A stretch of DNA of 64,000 bases from Thermothelomyces thermophilus ATCC 42464 (Eukaryota; Ascomycota; Sordariomycetes; Sordariales; Chaetomiaceae), in contig NC_016473.1 of assembly GCF_000226095.1 (NCBI RefSeq), positions 682,001 through 746,000 on the forward strand. Direction: 5' to 3'. The notes beneath the pieces are model-generated. The model saw only the letters and a list, made by a program, of their open reading frames with translations, had not been told where the DNA came from and made no database searches. This document shows, one piece after another, positions 1 to 10,713 of the stretch; positions within the stretch are counted from its first letter, which is position 1, and each line of letters opens with the position of its first letter. Both the position numbers and the translations under genes were made by a program.

Positions 1-635
1 ACACATGAGGCATGGATTATCGAACCAAACGACTCCCATCTCACCATGGCAGGCCAGAACCACAAACGGCGGGACGCGGCAGAGCATCAGCAACACTCCA
101 AAGCGATTGGGAACCAAACATTAAAGCATGTTCACAAAGGAAAGCAGGCGTCGATGTACATCGAGAGCGAGTCCCGACAAAAAGCAGAGGCGAAATGTGT
201 CGGTATTTGCCAGACGGGGAACAACATTTCGGTAAAGCATCCACCATAAGGGAAGCCGCAAGGAGAAGAAACGAGGCCTTTGCCGAGTCGAACAGACGAG
301 GAACAACACGACGCAAGATCCCGAATTCAACTCTCCCACGGCCCCCTCCCTTCAGAGGAGCAGAACGATACAGGCACTCCTCAGCGTCCGCACAACGCGG
401 AGAGGAGTCCTCCAGATCCAGCACAACACCCAACACATTCCACAATCCACCACTGCACTTCCCCCTCCCTACCAAACCAAACCAACCCCACATCTCAACG
501 TCCCTCATCATCCCCGAACCTTTGCTCCATGGAAGCGTCTGGGAACCCAGCTTCCATTCCGGCGCAATGGCATCAACGACCAACCTCCTCTCGTGCGCCA
601 TGCGTCTCCGTGCCGCCTTCCACCCTAAAAAAGAC
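1..635. other. Gene-free flank downstream of the small wall protein
   Basis: This stretch holds overlapping open frames on both strands, but none shows a recognisable domain or a convincing splice pattern. The part next to position 636 is probably 3' untranslated sequence of the minus-strand wall-protein gene. I see no RNA gene or repeat here. Confidence 0.4.
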
Positions 636-1394
636 TTAGAGCACGAAAGCAGCGAGACCCAGGAGACCAGCGAGGGCGCCGCCCGAGAGGACGGTGGTGC
701 GGCCGGCACCGGCGGTGATGGGCGGCGAGCCGCTGCCGGTCGAGGCGGGCGGGTTGGCCGGGGGGGTGTTGGCGGGAGGGTTGGCGGGCAGCGTGATGGT
801 GCCAGCGGGGGTCTGGACCGAGGTGGCCGACCCCGTGGTGGCGGTGCCGTTGGTGTACGAGGGGCTTTTCACACAAAGTCATAAGGGTTAGCTTCGCTGG
901 TGGTGGAAAGTCGGGGGGGCAGGCGAGTGAGGAGCTTTGCATGGACTTGGGAAGGGAAGGGGGAAGAGCGCGCATACCAGTTGTGGCAGACAACCGACGA
1001 GATCGTGGTCACGGGCTTCTTGATGGTGCAGGGGCAGTCCGTGATGGTCAGGGTGGTGGCCTGCGAAATGAACAGGTTAGTGATCGGTGCCTCGGGTAAT
1101 GAGGTGTGGGCAGCGGGTCGGCGGCGGCTCCGGAAGTGTGAAGCTTTGTCCCCCTAGTTTGAGGCATGACAACGCCCTCTTCTTCCTTCCGCCGCCGGCT
1201 CCCGCTGCCGCATCGCAAGCGGAGCATACCTCGGTGACGGTGTAGGTGACGGAGCCGTAGGCGATCTCGGTGGGGCCCGGGCAGAAGGTGGTGACGGCGG
1301 TGACGACCTCAGTGGTGTACGAGACGGTGCCGTTGCCGGCAACCGTGGCCATGGCGCCAGAGGCGAGGGCGAGAACGGCGGCGGTAAGCTTCAT
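636..1394 (-). CDS. Small CCG-6-like GPI-anchored cell-wall protein
   Basis: Three exons on the minus strand: 1394-1230, 1060-978 and 864-636, giving 158 residues; both introns start GTATGC and end in AG, and the joins keep frame. The product starts with a hydrophobic signal peptide (MKLTAAVLALASGAMA). A threonine-rich core follows, with the pattern VTAVTTFCPGP..TYTVTE..TLTITDCPCT, seen in Neurospora CCG-6 and related clock- or stress-regulated wall proteins. Next come four cysteines in all within the core, a Pro/Asn/Ala-rich linker (repeated PPAN), and a hydrophobic C-terminus (ALAGLLGLAAFVL) preceded by small residues, as in a GPI-attachment signal. I infer secretion and covalent linkage to wall glucan. 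No enzymatic domain is visible. The family assignment rests on remembered motif similarity, not on a search. Confidence 0.78.
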
Positions 1395-3775
1395 CTTGTC
1401 GGCCTTTTGGTCGGTTTATTAGATTATTGTACTCGACGAGTATTCCCGTTTGCTCGAGGTGTGACGTAGAGACTGGCAAGCACGAAGGCTTGTTGTGCGT
1501 TGTTTCAAACGAATGAAATTGACTAAAAAGTCAGGGTTGGCTAAGGAGCGTGTGGGTGAGGAAAGGAAGAGGAGGAAGTGGATGCAAGGATGCGCGAGCG
1601 GATGTGGTGTTTTTTAAGAACTCCTCGACCGCCGCGAACAGCACCCTGGGGGGGGGGGGGGGTTCTGGGCAATGTCCACAAGGGCACCGCTGCTGGCCCT
1701 TGTCCCCCTTTGGCCCTGACGATGCTTCCATTTGAAAATGGCCAAATCAGAGCTGCGGCAGGGATGGGTAAAAAGGAGGGAGTGGGCCTTAGCTACCATT
1801 GGCAGTCTAGCGGCAGCCAACGGGAGGCCCTGTTCACCGCGCCTAGTGTACGAGCGACAATTTCCTGGGCTTCCAGGCTTGCAGGGATCACGGCGGATCT
1901 AGAAGACGACCTTGTGCGCTCCGCCATTTGATGTCTGTCCGGCAATCGCTTGCACTTGTTCGTCAAGAGGCTCGATAGTCGTTTGCTCCTTTTCTGTTGG
2001 CAGTCTCTATGGTGCAGCCCATTACGCGAAGAGAATTGAGACTGGGCAGCCGGGACGGGAACTTACTCAGGCACAGTCGCAGGGGCACCTCCCCGACGAA
2101 TGGGGATGACTGCAGCGCAGGGCAACCTGGCAGTGGAGGTGCGCGTACCTGCATCTGGGTGGGCAGCTGGGGCCGACGGTTGGATCGCTCCGCATCCGCA
2201 CTATGTATAGTTATCCAAGGTACACTACGCAGGAGTGCAGAACCAAGGCTCGAGCCAGACTTGGCCCAATTTCCTTGATTGGCCCGACTCAAAGATGTTT
2301 GCTTCTCGATACTCAAGACTCAATAGCGGATGGACACGCTTATCCTGCGTAGTACCCAGGAGAGCGACCAGACCCTTTCCCCATGGTCTACGGATCATTT
2401 GCATCATATGGCTAGTTTTGCTGGTTGTGTGAGGCCGAGATGAGGGGACAGCTCTCCGGAGATAACAATGCGACGGCAGGAGATGCCGAGGAAGCTAACG
2501 TTAACGAAGACCCCTATCCATTCTCGTATCGATCTTGGTTCATCTCCCGTGCCAATCGCCCAATACGCAGTAGTGTAGTTGCCCCCAGGTTACTGTTTCC
2601 ACCATTGTCTTTATCTCACCGTTCAAGTGATTCGAGACCCTACAGCAAGTGCGTCTTGATAGCAAGGTCTGACATAATGAGTGCATTGCATCGAGTGTGC
2701 TGAAGGGTAAGTGCAGGAGGGAAGGCTCCTCGGCCAAGTCGATGCCTGTGCGTGCCGCCCCAAAATTTGAACTTGATAACCTCTCCCATTCTTGAGGAAG
2801 TGCGCTTAATTTGTCTTTCCTTTATCACCTAGTGTTGGGTAGGTGGTGTAGATACTTGCTTGCACCATGCCCTTCAGCATCTTGAAGGGTTTTGTCTGCT
2901 GAAACGCGTCTCTCCGTATCAGAGTAGATCCTCCCTATATTTATATCATCTCACGGCCCGCTTGCGCCCTCTACACCCCGGACAGGATCAACTGCTTCCC
3001 AAGACCCAGGCCCGCCGATCACCCAGCAGATCGTCTGCGAGCCGAAGCCACGAGATCGGGGCTCGTCACAATTCGGAGAGGTGACTTTTCAGATTCAGCA
3101 TGTCGAGCCCTTCCGCATGTCAGAGTCACAATTCGGGGAGCTTGGAAATACTATTTCTCATCCGTAGTAAACCGGACTGACTGGTGGTAGCGGAAGGCAG
3201 GATGGACCACCTTTTGCGTGCTTAGTCAGTTCCCAAGTTGCAGGCTGCGGGGTCGAAACAGCCCCAATTCTAGCTGTACACTTCGTGTGTGCCGTGCAGC
3301 CCGTTTTCGCATATTGGGAAAGTAAATCTCTTGGTTGATTCTAGTTCAGCATAGTCCACTTGCCGGATGACGGTCCGCAGGGTCCCGAAGGCCAGCGCCG
3401 CCTTGCATCTGCCGAGTTCGAGTCCCGAGTCCGAGATTGACAGAGGCCGGATGACCCGGAAAGAGTGGGGTCCAACTTGCGGATGGAGGACGCCATCAAG
3501 CGGCGGTTTGGTTTGTTCCGCTCGGCACCTACTGAGCCACGCGGTCCGCAATTGAAAACCACGGGTTTGAGACCGAGTGCGGTGTGAAGCTGTCATCGAG
3601 TTGGGCTTCAGAGAATATAGGTCGCTGGGAACGGAACCCCGCGATTCCTTCATTTTCTTTGATCGTTCAGTCCCGCAACGAACAAGACCCTTGAGCGATT
3701 CCCTGTGGACCAAGCAATATACACTCACGACAATAACCACTGCCTACCTTGAAAAACAACAAACGGCATCAGAAA
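1395..3775. other. Intergenic region of 2.4 kb
   Basis: This lies between the start of the minus-strand wall-protein gene and the start of the plus-strand oxidoreductase, so it should hold both promoters. Open frames of 60-156 codons occur on both strands but lack domains, splice logic or a sensible start. A G-run lies near 1650. No RNA gene or transposon end was recognised. Confidence 0.4.
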
Positions 3776-4913
3776 ATGGCTGGCTCAGTCATGAAGGCAG
3801 TCGGTGCGTTCTCGCTTTTCTTGTTACCCTCTTACCCACAACCGCCACCGCTTTGACGAAACAACTCTCGTTCTAACAAGGTCAGACGTCAAAAACGGCA
3901 CCGGCCCGGCCTCGGCCCTCTTCATCAATCCCTCCACTCCGACGCCGCAGCCCGGTCCCGGCCAAGCTCTCGTCAGGGTCCGCGCCTTCGGCCTCAACCG
4001 TATGGACCTGCTCCAGCGCGAAGGGCGCTACCCCCTTCCCCCGCATGCCCCCAAGACGCTGGGGGTCGAATTCAGCGGCACCATCGAGTCTCTCGGCCCG
4101 GGCGCAGACGCCTCCTCCTCCTCCTCCTCCTCCTCCTCCTCCTCGTCGTCGTCGTCGAGATTCAAACCAGGCGATGCCGTCTTCGGCCTGGCTTACGGGG
4201 GCGCCTATGCCGAGTACATCGCCGTGTCGACCAAGATGCTCCTGCGCAAGCCCGACTACTTGACCTTCGAGCAGGCTGCAGGCATCCCCGAGACGTGGAT
4301 CACGGCCATCCAGGCGCTGCACTTTGTCCCGCAGGCGCAGCCAGGCCAGAGCGTGCTTTGGCACGCCGGTGCCTCCGGTGTCTCCATCGCCGGCATCCAG
4401 CTGTCCCGGCTCGCCGGCGCGAGCGAGATCTACGCCACGGCCGGCTCGGCCGAGAAGTGCGCCTTCGTGGAGAAGGAGCTGGGTGCCGCGCTGGCCGTCA
4501 ACTACAAGGAGGCGAACTGGGTTGAGGAGATTCTGAAGCGGACCGGGGGGAGAGGGGTGGATCTGGTGGTGGACTTTGTCGGCGGCGACTACTTTGAGAA
4601 GAATCTCGACGTCATCGCGAGGGATGGGCGGATCTGCATGCTGGGGCTAATGGGAGGGGCGATTGCGGAGAAGGTCAACATTGGAAAGTTGCTGTACAAG
4701 CGGGCACGGGTCGAGGGGAGTACCCTGCGGAGCAGAGATGAGCAGTACCAGGGGAGGCTGAGGGACAAGCTGGAGGAGTACCTGCCCAAGTTCGAGAGCG
4801 GGGAGCTCAAGGTGTTGATCGATACCGTCTTGCCGTGGGAGGAGATCGTCAAGGCCCACGAGCTGCTGGAGGCGAACAAAACCATGGGCAAGATCATCTG
4901 CACCATCCCCTGA
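3776..4913 (+). CDS. Quinone oxidoreductase, zeta-crystallin/PIG3 type (medium-chain dehydrogenase/reductase)
   Basis: Two exons, 3776-3803 and 3886-4913, joined across an 82-bp intron (GTGCGT..CAG), giving 351 residues that begin MAGSVMKAVDVKNG. This start and splice restore the usual MKAV opening of the family. The N-terminal GroES-like domain shows the family pattern GLNRMDLLQREGRYP; the Rossmann domain follows with the dinucleotide-binding stretch around HAGASGVSIAGIQL, then GGRGVDLVVDFVGGDYF. No zinc-binding cysteine set is present, as expected for zinc-independent quinone oxidoreductases that use NADPH to reduce quinones. About 330 residues is typical; the excess is mostly a run of about 16 serines (codons TCC then TCG, 4112-4156) placed in a surface loop region before FKPGDAVFGL. 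The gene runs tail-to-tail with the dienelactone hydrolase. Confidence 0.9.
4112..4156 (+). repeat. In-frame (TCC)n/(TCG)n serine microsatellite
   Basis: A run of TCC triplets followed by TCG triplets lies inside the quinone oxidoreductase coding exon and encodes about 16 serines. It keeps frame and sits between conserved blocks, so it looks like an expanded surface loop. Confidence 0.85.
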
Positions 4914-5059
4914 GGGAGAGCTCCAGCCCCCGAGTCATGAGATATGAAGAGAGCAGCAAGGCAGCATCGTGATAACCGCATCAACCCGCCTGCCGATCCC
5001 TTGAACCAAGATCAAATCAAACCCTTGTAGCCGGAAGAACGCCTATGGTACCTGCTTGC

Positions 5060-6250
5060 TTAATGCTCCTTGATCCATTTCAGCATCTGCTCAAACGCAG
5101 TTGCCTGCGCCATCTTGATGTTTGGGTCGTCATAGTCCCCCACGACCGCGAAGCCTAGAGATTCCCCCATTAGCACCGGTTCCTCCTCCCACACTCGGCT
5201 CCCCGGGCCCCGGGGGGGGGGGGTTGTTTGGCAGGTTTGCACTCACCATGCGGCACTCCGGGATAGACCTGCACCTCGTGCTCGACCCCATTCTCAGTCA
5301 TGTACTGCTCCCCAGCGATCCTCACCTCGTCCGGGAACACGGGATCATCCTCGACGCAAACCACGCTCAAGGGCGCCTTGAGTCCGACAAAGTCCTGCTT
5401 CGACACCAGCGTCGCGTGCGCCAGCGCACCCGCCTTGATCTGCGGCGGCACCGTCGCCGGCCGGTTCGCCTCCTCGTCATCCCCGCGGCGCTGCCCCTGC
5501 CGCCTGGCCGGCCGTTCCGCGGCCAGCAGCAGGACATACCTCGCCCCGAAGCAGTACCCCACCGCGTACACCCCGCCCCCGTGAGACACGGCGTCCGCGA
5601 ACTCGTCCCTCGCCCCCTCGAGCACCTTTTCCAGGATGGGCATCACCTTCTCTTCCGTGTGCCGCGCCAACCACATGTCGATCAGGAAGCTCTTGGCCGT
5701 CTCGAGCGCCTTGACCTTGAACACGTCGAGCAGCGACGATGACGATGACGACGAAGACTGGGCCGCCGTTGTACTGACACCGGCTAAATCGGCCGCGGTC
5801 AGGCTGCTGTTGGGCGCCGGGTCGCCCGCGAACAGGTCCGGCATCACCACCACGTACCCCTCGCTCGCAAAGCGGTCCGCCTGGATCTGGTTGTTGACAC
5901 TGTGCAGGCCAGTCCCGCCTGTTAAAAGGAGGAGGAGCCGAGACGGGGTGTGCGGGTAGTCGGCTGGTTTGGAGATGTAGACCTGGTCCAGGAGTCGTGT
6001 GTTAATGCACCGTCAGCTTGACATTGGGGCCCCGGGGGGGGGGGGGGTAACTCACATCGACGTCGTTCAATTTGGTCAATTCGCCTGTGGAAGTCTGGCC
6101 CGCGGGGAGTGGCCGATCGGATGTGCAATGCTCAGTCATGGCTGGGTGTGCAGGAGCATCCGCCAAGGCGGGAGAGTCGCTGGGAGACGGGGTGTCGGTC
6201 TCTTGCGCATCGCTTTCGGGGCCCCGAGTGGCCAGCTCGGAGTTGGTCAT
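5060..6250 (-). CDS. Dienelactone hydrolase family protein (alpha/beta hydrolase)
   Basis: Three minus-strand exons: 6250-6056, 5982-5247 and 5154-5060, with introns GTGAGT..CAG and GTGAGT..TAG; the joins keep frame and give 341 residues. A second in-frame ATG at 6139 (MTEHCTSDRPLP) would give 304 residues and resembles the start of fungal homologues I remember; both ATGs have good context, so the start is unsettled. Catalytic features of the family are visible: nucleophile Cys in GYCFGARY, Asp in EDDPVFPDE and His in PGVPHGF, the last spanning the final splice junction. Such enzymes open dienelactone-type rings or hydrolyse small esters in the cytosol; the substrate here is unknown. A serine run (SSSSSSSS, around 5733-5758) interrupts the region before LLDVFKVKALETAK. 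It ends 146 bp from the convergent oxidoreductase. Confidence 0.88.
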
Positions 6251-7147
6251 GGCGAAACTCTGTTCGGGATAGCAGATGTAGCGAGTCAAGTGGCTTGGGG
6301 ATTGAACTGAGAAATAGCAATTTCGCGGTGCAGTGCTGGGTGAATTGGGGACAGCGAAGTCCTGGCCTTGAAACACAGGAACAACTTGGGCCGACTGTGT
6401 GTACGGATTAGATATGTGTACTGTACGGATTACCTGAAGCTCTACGGGGTTGGCAATGGGATGATCTGGACCAACGTACGTCTCGGACCCCGCAGTATAC
6501 GGGGGTTAGGGTTAAGTTCCTGCCATGGCCTGCTCAGCGACAGTGCTGCTTAGCGGTTCAGCTTACGCAGTAGAGTCCGGATTGAAGAGGCAGAACGCAC
6601 CAATTCATGATGCCCAGGCAAGACCTTAACTTGATCGTTCGATCATGACCCACGGCCAGCTCAAACTGAAACCCGAGTCCTGTTTGTATGTACGGATTAC
6701 CTACTGACGGTGTTATACTCGCCTTATGGGTGGGACGGCCATGAGCGTAGTGAACTGGTGGTGTAGTCAAGCGACACCCGCAGGCAGTACGATGGGGAAC
6801 CCAGAGAATGGTGGATGCACCCACGTGCATGAGACCCTGCGTCGAGTTTTACGAGTAGTCACTGTTCGACTCGTCACCGCGCATTGGAGTTGTTGTGGAG
6901 CAAGTTCGGGTGGAGCGTGGCTGCAGCGCGGCCCGTCGCGTCGCGCCTAATTAACGCGTCAACGCGTCTTACTATGTAAGCTAAAGTCGCTGCTCCCCAA
7001 TTCGCGATCAAGCACCCACTTCCCACCTTCCACAGGTCCTGTACTTGTAGGAATCCTTCCCACAACCTTGCAATTCCATTACAATTGAGAAACCTCAACC
7101 CACTTGTACCTTCTAACACATCACCAATTCTGCAAACAGCAAGCACG
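6251..7147. other. Divergent intergenic region, hydrolase / Cdt1
   Basis: This 0.9-kb gap lies between the minus-strand hydrolase start and the plus-strand Cdt1 start and should contain both promoters. It holds a short GGGGGTTAGGGTTA stretch near 6501, too short to be a telomere tract. No supported gene. Confidence 0.4.
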
Positions 7148-8629
7148 ATGCCTGGTGTGCTTACACGCAACACGCGGGTTCCGCGTGGCCACTCAGACTC
7201 GTCCACACCTGCCACGGGCACCACGAAGTGCAACAAGCTCTCCAAGGCGCAAGCCGCCGGGAAACAATCACAGACAAGCGCGCCCTTTACCCCGCGTAGC
7301 TCCAACATCGAAATTGTCCTTCCGTCAAGGAAGAGGAAGGTTCAAGATGCGGCCGAATGCAAATCGAAGAAGATCCGCTTCGAGCCCGAAACATCCATCG
7401 CGCCTGCTACTCCCGTGTCGAGAAAGCGAAAGGGCGCCAGGTTCGCAGAGCCGGATGCTGCTGCTGCTCCCAGCACACCCAATTGCGCGGCACCAACCCC
7501 TTCATCTAGGCGCAAGCGCCGTTTTGAGTCCGACGAGACCAGCCAAGCGGAGGAGCTGCTCGAGCGACTCAACCTTCAATCCTCCCCCGTCAGCAAGCGA
7601 AGCAAGACCACCGTCCACCGCCGGGCTCCGCAAAATGACTTCGACCTGCCCAACGAGCTGCTTGATCTCCTAGATCTTCACGAGGCCTTCCTCAAGACAC
7701 TCAACATGCAATACGCGCACAACGGCACAACCTCGCCCATCGACCTGCGCACCCTCTATACGAGTGTGACGCGCGCCTGGGGGAAGCGCCATGTGATGCT
7801 CGACGACATTCAGCGGTGCGTCGGTGTTCTCTCATGGACACCGACAAGAACCATGGGCGCCCAGCCCACCGCCCCCTTCTACCTCACCGACTACGGCCGC
7901 GACAAGATCTGCATCGAGTTCCACCCCTCGGCCGAGCGCGGCCCGCTGCGCGAGCCCAAGCTAAAGATGGATTTTGAGGCCAACCTGCGTACCCTCTGGC
8001 TCAGCCGCAGCAACAACATCCCCCCGACCATCTTCATCGGCACGCTCCCTAAGGCACCCCTCCACCCGAAAAACGCGAGCATGATGAACCCGCTGCTCGC
8101 GGCCTCCGCCAAGACCCAAACGACCCTTGACGCCTTCAAGCAGAGCATTGCCGAGAAGAAGCAGCAAGACGAAGCTGCCAAGAAGCAAGCAGCCGCCGCC
8201 GCCGCCGCCGCGAACGGCCCCTCGGGCGGATCGCTGCTCGACCGCATCCGCCTCAAGGAGACCCTCGCCTCCCAGTCGCCGCAGAACGAGCCCACCGCGG
8301 CGGATCTCCAGCGCCGACGCGCGCTGCAGCGCGCCGCGGACGTTGCCGCCGTCATCGGCATGCTCTGCAAAGCCACAGTCGCGACCGGGTCCGGCCAAGC
8401 CCGCGTGTCGTTCTCCATGGCGGCACTGATGGTGCGGCTGAAGGATTCGGTGCGCACACCCGTCTCCCAGGAGGACGGCATGCTGTGCGTGCGGCTGCTG
8501 GCGGCCGAGGTGGCACCGCACTGGTTGAAGATCGTCAAGATCGGCGGGAGGGAGAATGTCGTCTGTACGATGGGCATGCAACCTACCAAGGCGGAAGTGG
8601 AGGATCGAGTGAAGGCTTTGTTGGGGTAG
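7148..8629 (+). CDS. cdt1: DNA replication licensing factor Cdt1
   Basis: A single uninterrupted frame of 493 residues starting MPGVLTRNTRVPRG; an in-frame ATG-less extension upstream was not used. The first 150 residues are basic, Ser/Pro-rich and probably disordered, with KRKV/RKRK clusters that could act as nuclear import signals. Residues about 160-290 form the central Cdt1 domain (LPNELLDLLDLHEAFLKTLN, then a conserved block through LWLSR). An alanine/lysine/glutamine-rich segment follows near 335-365. The C-terminal winged helix (about 395-493) contains MLCVRLLAAEVAPHWLKIV and ends VKALLG. Cdt1 works with ORC and Cdc6 to load the MCM2-7 helicase onto origins in G1, the winged helix contacting MCM. 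The assignment rests on domain order and the C-terminal pattern recognised by eye. GC-rich third positions match the neighbouring genes. Confidence 0.8.
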   Translation: MPGVLTRNTRVPRGHSDSSTPATGTTKCNKLSKAQAAGKQSQTSAPFTPRSSNIEIVLPSRKRKVQDAAECKSKKIRFEPETSIAPATPVSRKRKGARFAEPDAAAAPSTPNCAAPTPSSRRKRRFESDETSQAEELLERLNLQSSPVSKRSKTTVHRRAPQNDFDLPNELLDLLDLHEAFLKTLNMQYAHNGTTSPIDLRTLYTSVTRAWGKRHVMLDDIQRCVGVLSWTPTRTMGAQPTAPFYLTDYGRDKICIEFHPSAERGPLREPKLKMDFEANLRTLWLSRSNNIPPTIFIGTLPKAPLHPKNASMMNPLLAASAKTQTTLDAFKQSIAEKKQQDEAAKKQAAAAAAAANGPSGGSLLDRIRLKETLASQSPQNEPTAADLQRRRALQRAADVAAVIGMLCKATVATGSGQARVSFSMAALMVRLKDSVRTPVSQEDGMLCVRLLAAEVAPHWLKIVKIGGRENVVCTMGMQPTKAEVEDRVKALLG

Positions 8630-9236
8630 ATTTGATGGATTGAACGGTGTTGCTGGATCCTGCTTCTGTTATACTTGTGTTGGGCTGAATGGTGTTTGTC
8701 GTGTTTGGGGGATGTTCTCTATGGGTTACCCGGGTTCAGGATCATCGTTGGGGTGCTTGTTTTCGGTGGCGTTCATGGACGGGCATAGGCAGGCGTCATG
8801 GCATGGTGCTGGAAGTTGGTTGGATTAGCATGCTTGTTCGCTTTCCACTCCTGTCCAGCAGGAAGAGACATCATGACGGGAGACACATGATTACACGAAA
8901 ACAAAAGCTCTATTCTGCCTCGTCCAGGCGCGTCTATCCGCTCCCAGTCATTGAACCCGTGCTGTGCAACGCCCGCATCAAGAAGCAAATAGCCCAGTCC
9001 TCGCTAAATTCATCCCATTCATGCCAACACTCTTTGTGCTTCCCGGCCGTCATCCGTCATATAGGAGCAGCATGTTCAGATGCTGCTGTGTTTCCCAGCA
9101 AAGGCTGGGCGTCCATCGACGACACAGTAGTTCGCCAATTGAATCCCTCAACCTTTGCAAACACTGGTTTGGGGGTGGGAGCCCCAAACCGGAGAGAAGA
9201 GAAAGGGTAAATTTAGTAAAGAAGCCCTGGCGTAGC
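8630..9236. other. Convergent intergenic region, Cdt1 / MBF1
   Basis: Both flanking genes end here, so it should hold two 3' untranslated regions and polyadenylation sites. Open frames on both strands overlap without recognisable products. Confidence 0.4.
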
Positions 9237-9849
9237 TTATTTCTTCTCCTTCTTTTCGAACTTGGGCTTGCCAATGTCGCTACCGCGTAGCTTGACATTG
9301 AGCACCCGCTCCATGGCGGCGAGCACCTTCTGGTCGGGGGCGGCGTCGCCACGCTCAAAGCTGGCGACGATTGTGGGCGTCGTGTTGCACTTGGTCGCCA
9401 GCTCCTTCTGCGTCAGACCCTTGTTGCCGTTGGGATGCTGGTACTCGTTCCGCGCCTTCTGGATCGCCTTGCCCACTACGGTGCCCACCGTCTTGGGCTT
9501 AACGACGTCATCGGCCCGGTCGACCATTGTGAGGCGTTGGCCTTCTACGGCGGGGCGGGCGGCCTGGGACAGGAGAGCAACAGGGGTTAGTGTTTCAACG
9601 AACATTGCGCCTGCGTTGGGGATTTTCTGATGACGCAAGGGGAAGATTTTCCGAGATGGGGGGCGATGCCGAAAGAGAAAGACATACAGCGTTGCCTGTG
9701 CTATACTTCTTCTCGGTTACGATGGGTGCACCGGCGCGCTTAGCAGCGTTCAGGGCAGATTGGCTGCGGACAACCGTCTCGCGAGGAGCGCCGCCACCAC
9801 TGCGGACGTTCCTGCCAATCTTGACAACATCGGTATCCCACGCAGACAT
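9237..9849 (-). CDS. mbf1: Multiprotein-bridging factor 1 (transcriptional coactivator)
   Basis: Two minus-strand exons, 9849-9688 and 9563-9237, joined in phase 0 across a 124-bp intron (GTATGT..CAG), giving 162 residues. The N-terminal MBF1 domain begins [19 protein letters not shown] and includes [18 protein letters not shown]. The C-terminal half is an XRE/Cro-type helix-turn-helix: [24 protein letters not shown], then [13 protein letters not shown], ending in a basic tail (FEKKEKK). MBF1 bridges TBP and bZIP activators such as Gcn4 and also protects against frameshifting on stalled ribosomes in yeast. Length and architecture match fungal family members. It is divergent from the DUF1365 gene, with an 864-bp shared upstream region. 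Confidence 0.95.
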
Positions 9850-10713
9850 CTTGACGGATTTTGTGATGTGTATGTTGCTGTTGATGGATTCGGAGTCTGT
9901 GTGTGTTTCGGTTGTCGTAAACAGATAAGCCCGTCGGATCGGGAGTGTCGGTGAGTTGCGGAAGAGGACTTCGTGAGTTATAAAGAAACAGCAAGGGAAA
10001 GATCCAAGTTTGCAGTTGCTTCGGCGATATAGATATATATGATGCACGGATAGCGGCGGAAAAAAAAAGTTGGGACGGCGAGTCCGATGGTTGGATTTTG
10101 CTCGAAGGCGTTGAAGTTGGTTTCGGGTTAGTCAGTTGTCACGGTGCGAGAAGGCTAGGGCGGGGATTTAAGTGGGTGGGCTCCCCCGTCTTCGGAAGCT
10201 GATGGGCGGCCGTCGAAGTTGGGCGGTGACTCGAGCGGCGAAGACCCTTGGTGCCACATCGAGGCTGTGGAGACGGCGAGGCGCAATCCCGATGCTGTGG
10301 ACTGGCCCTGACAGCCGGCGATGATTGGCCCGAGGCCGCGGGATCTGAACGAGGCAAGAGCGAGGCGAGAGCGAGGCGAGAGCGCAACTTCCTTAACTTA
10401 CCTAAGGCACGGAGAACTACAGCATTACTCAGCGCTTTTGCATAGTTTAGGTAGTTGCCTGGCGGGGAGAACTATCCGGAGTCACCCACCTTTGGTGACA
10501 TATCACGAGAACAAGTCCAGTTCGGGACGAAAGGCTTCACTACTCAAACCTTCCCGCATCACAATGTGCACTGTAAAGTATTGACAGCATTGCCGGTTCA
10601 TCAGGTTCTGAAAGTTCAAATATGTCATTCGGAATATCTATAGTCTCGTGCAAACACTATTCCATCCACGCAATGCTCAATGCTCGATTCTCAATGCCCG
10701 TCAATCACGAGCC
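9850..10713. other. Divergent intergenic region, MBF1 / DUF1365
   Basis: This should hold the promoters and 5' leaders of two genes transcribed away from each other. A short purine-rich direct repeat (GAGCGAGGCGA-like, about 10355-10385) is present. No supported gene. Confidence 0.4.

Noticed and set aside
12-884. 290-codon plus-strand open frame
   Set aside because: It runs antisense to the terminal exon of the wall-protein gene; its Gly/Arg-rich end is the shadow of the Pro/Ala-rich coding sequence.
3405-3440. B-box-like GTTCGAGTCCC
   Set aside because: No matching A-box or acceptor stem upstream.
6501-6514. Telomere-like GGGGGTTAGGGTTA
   Set aside because: Only about one and a half TTAGGG units in ordinary intergenic DNA; not an internal telomere tract.
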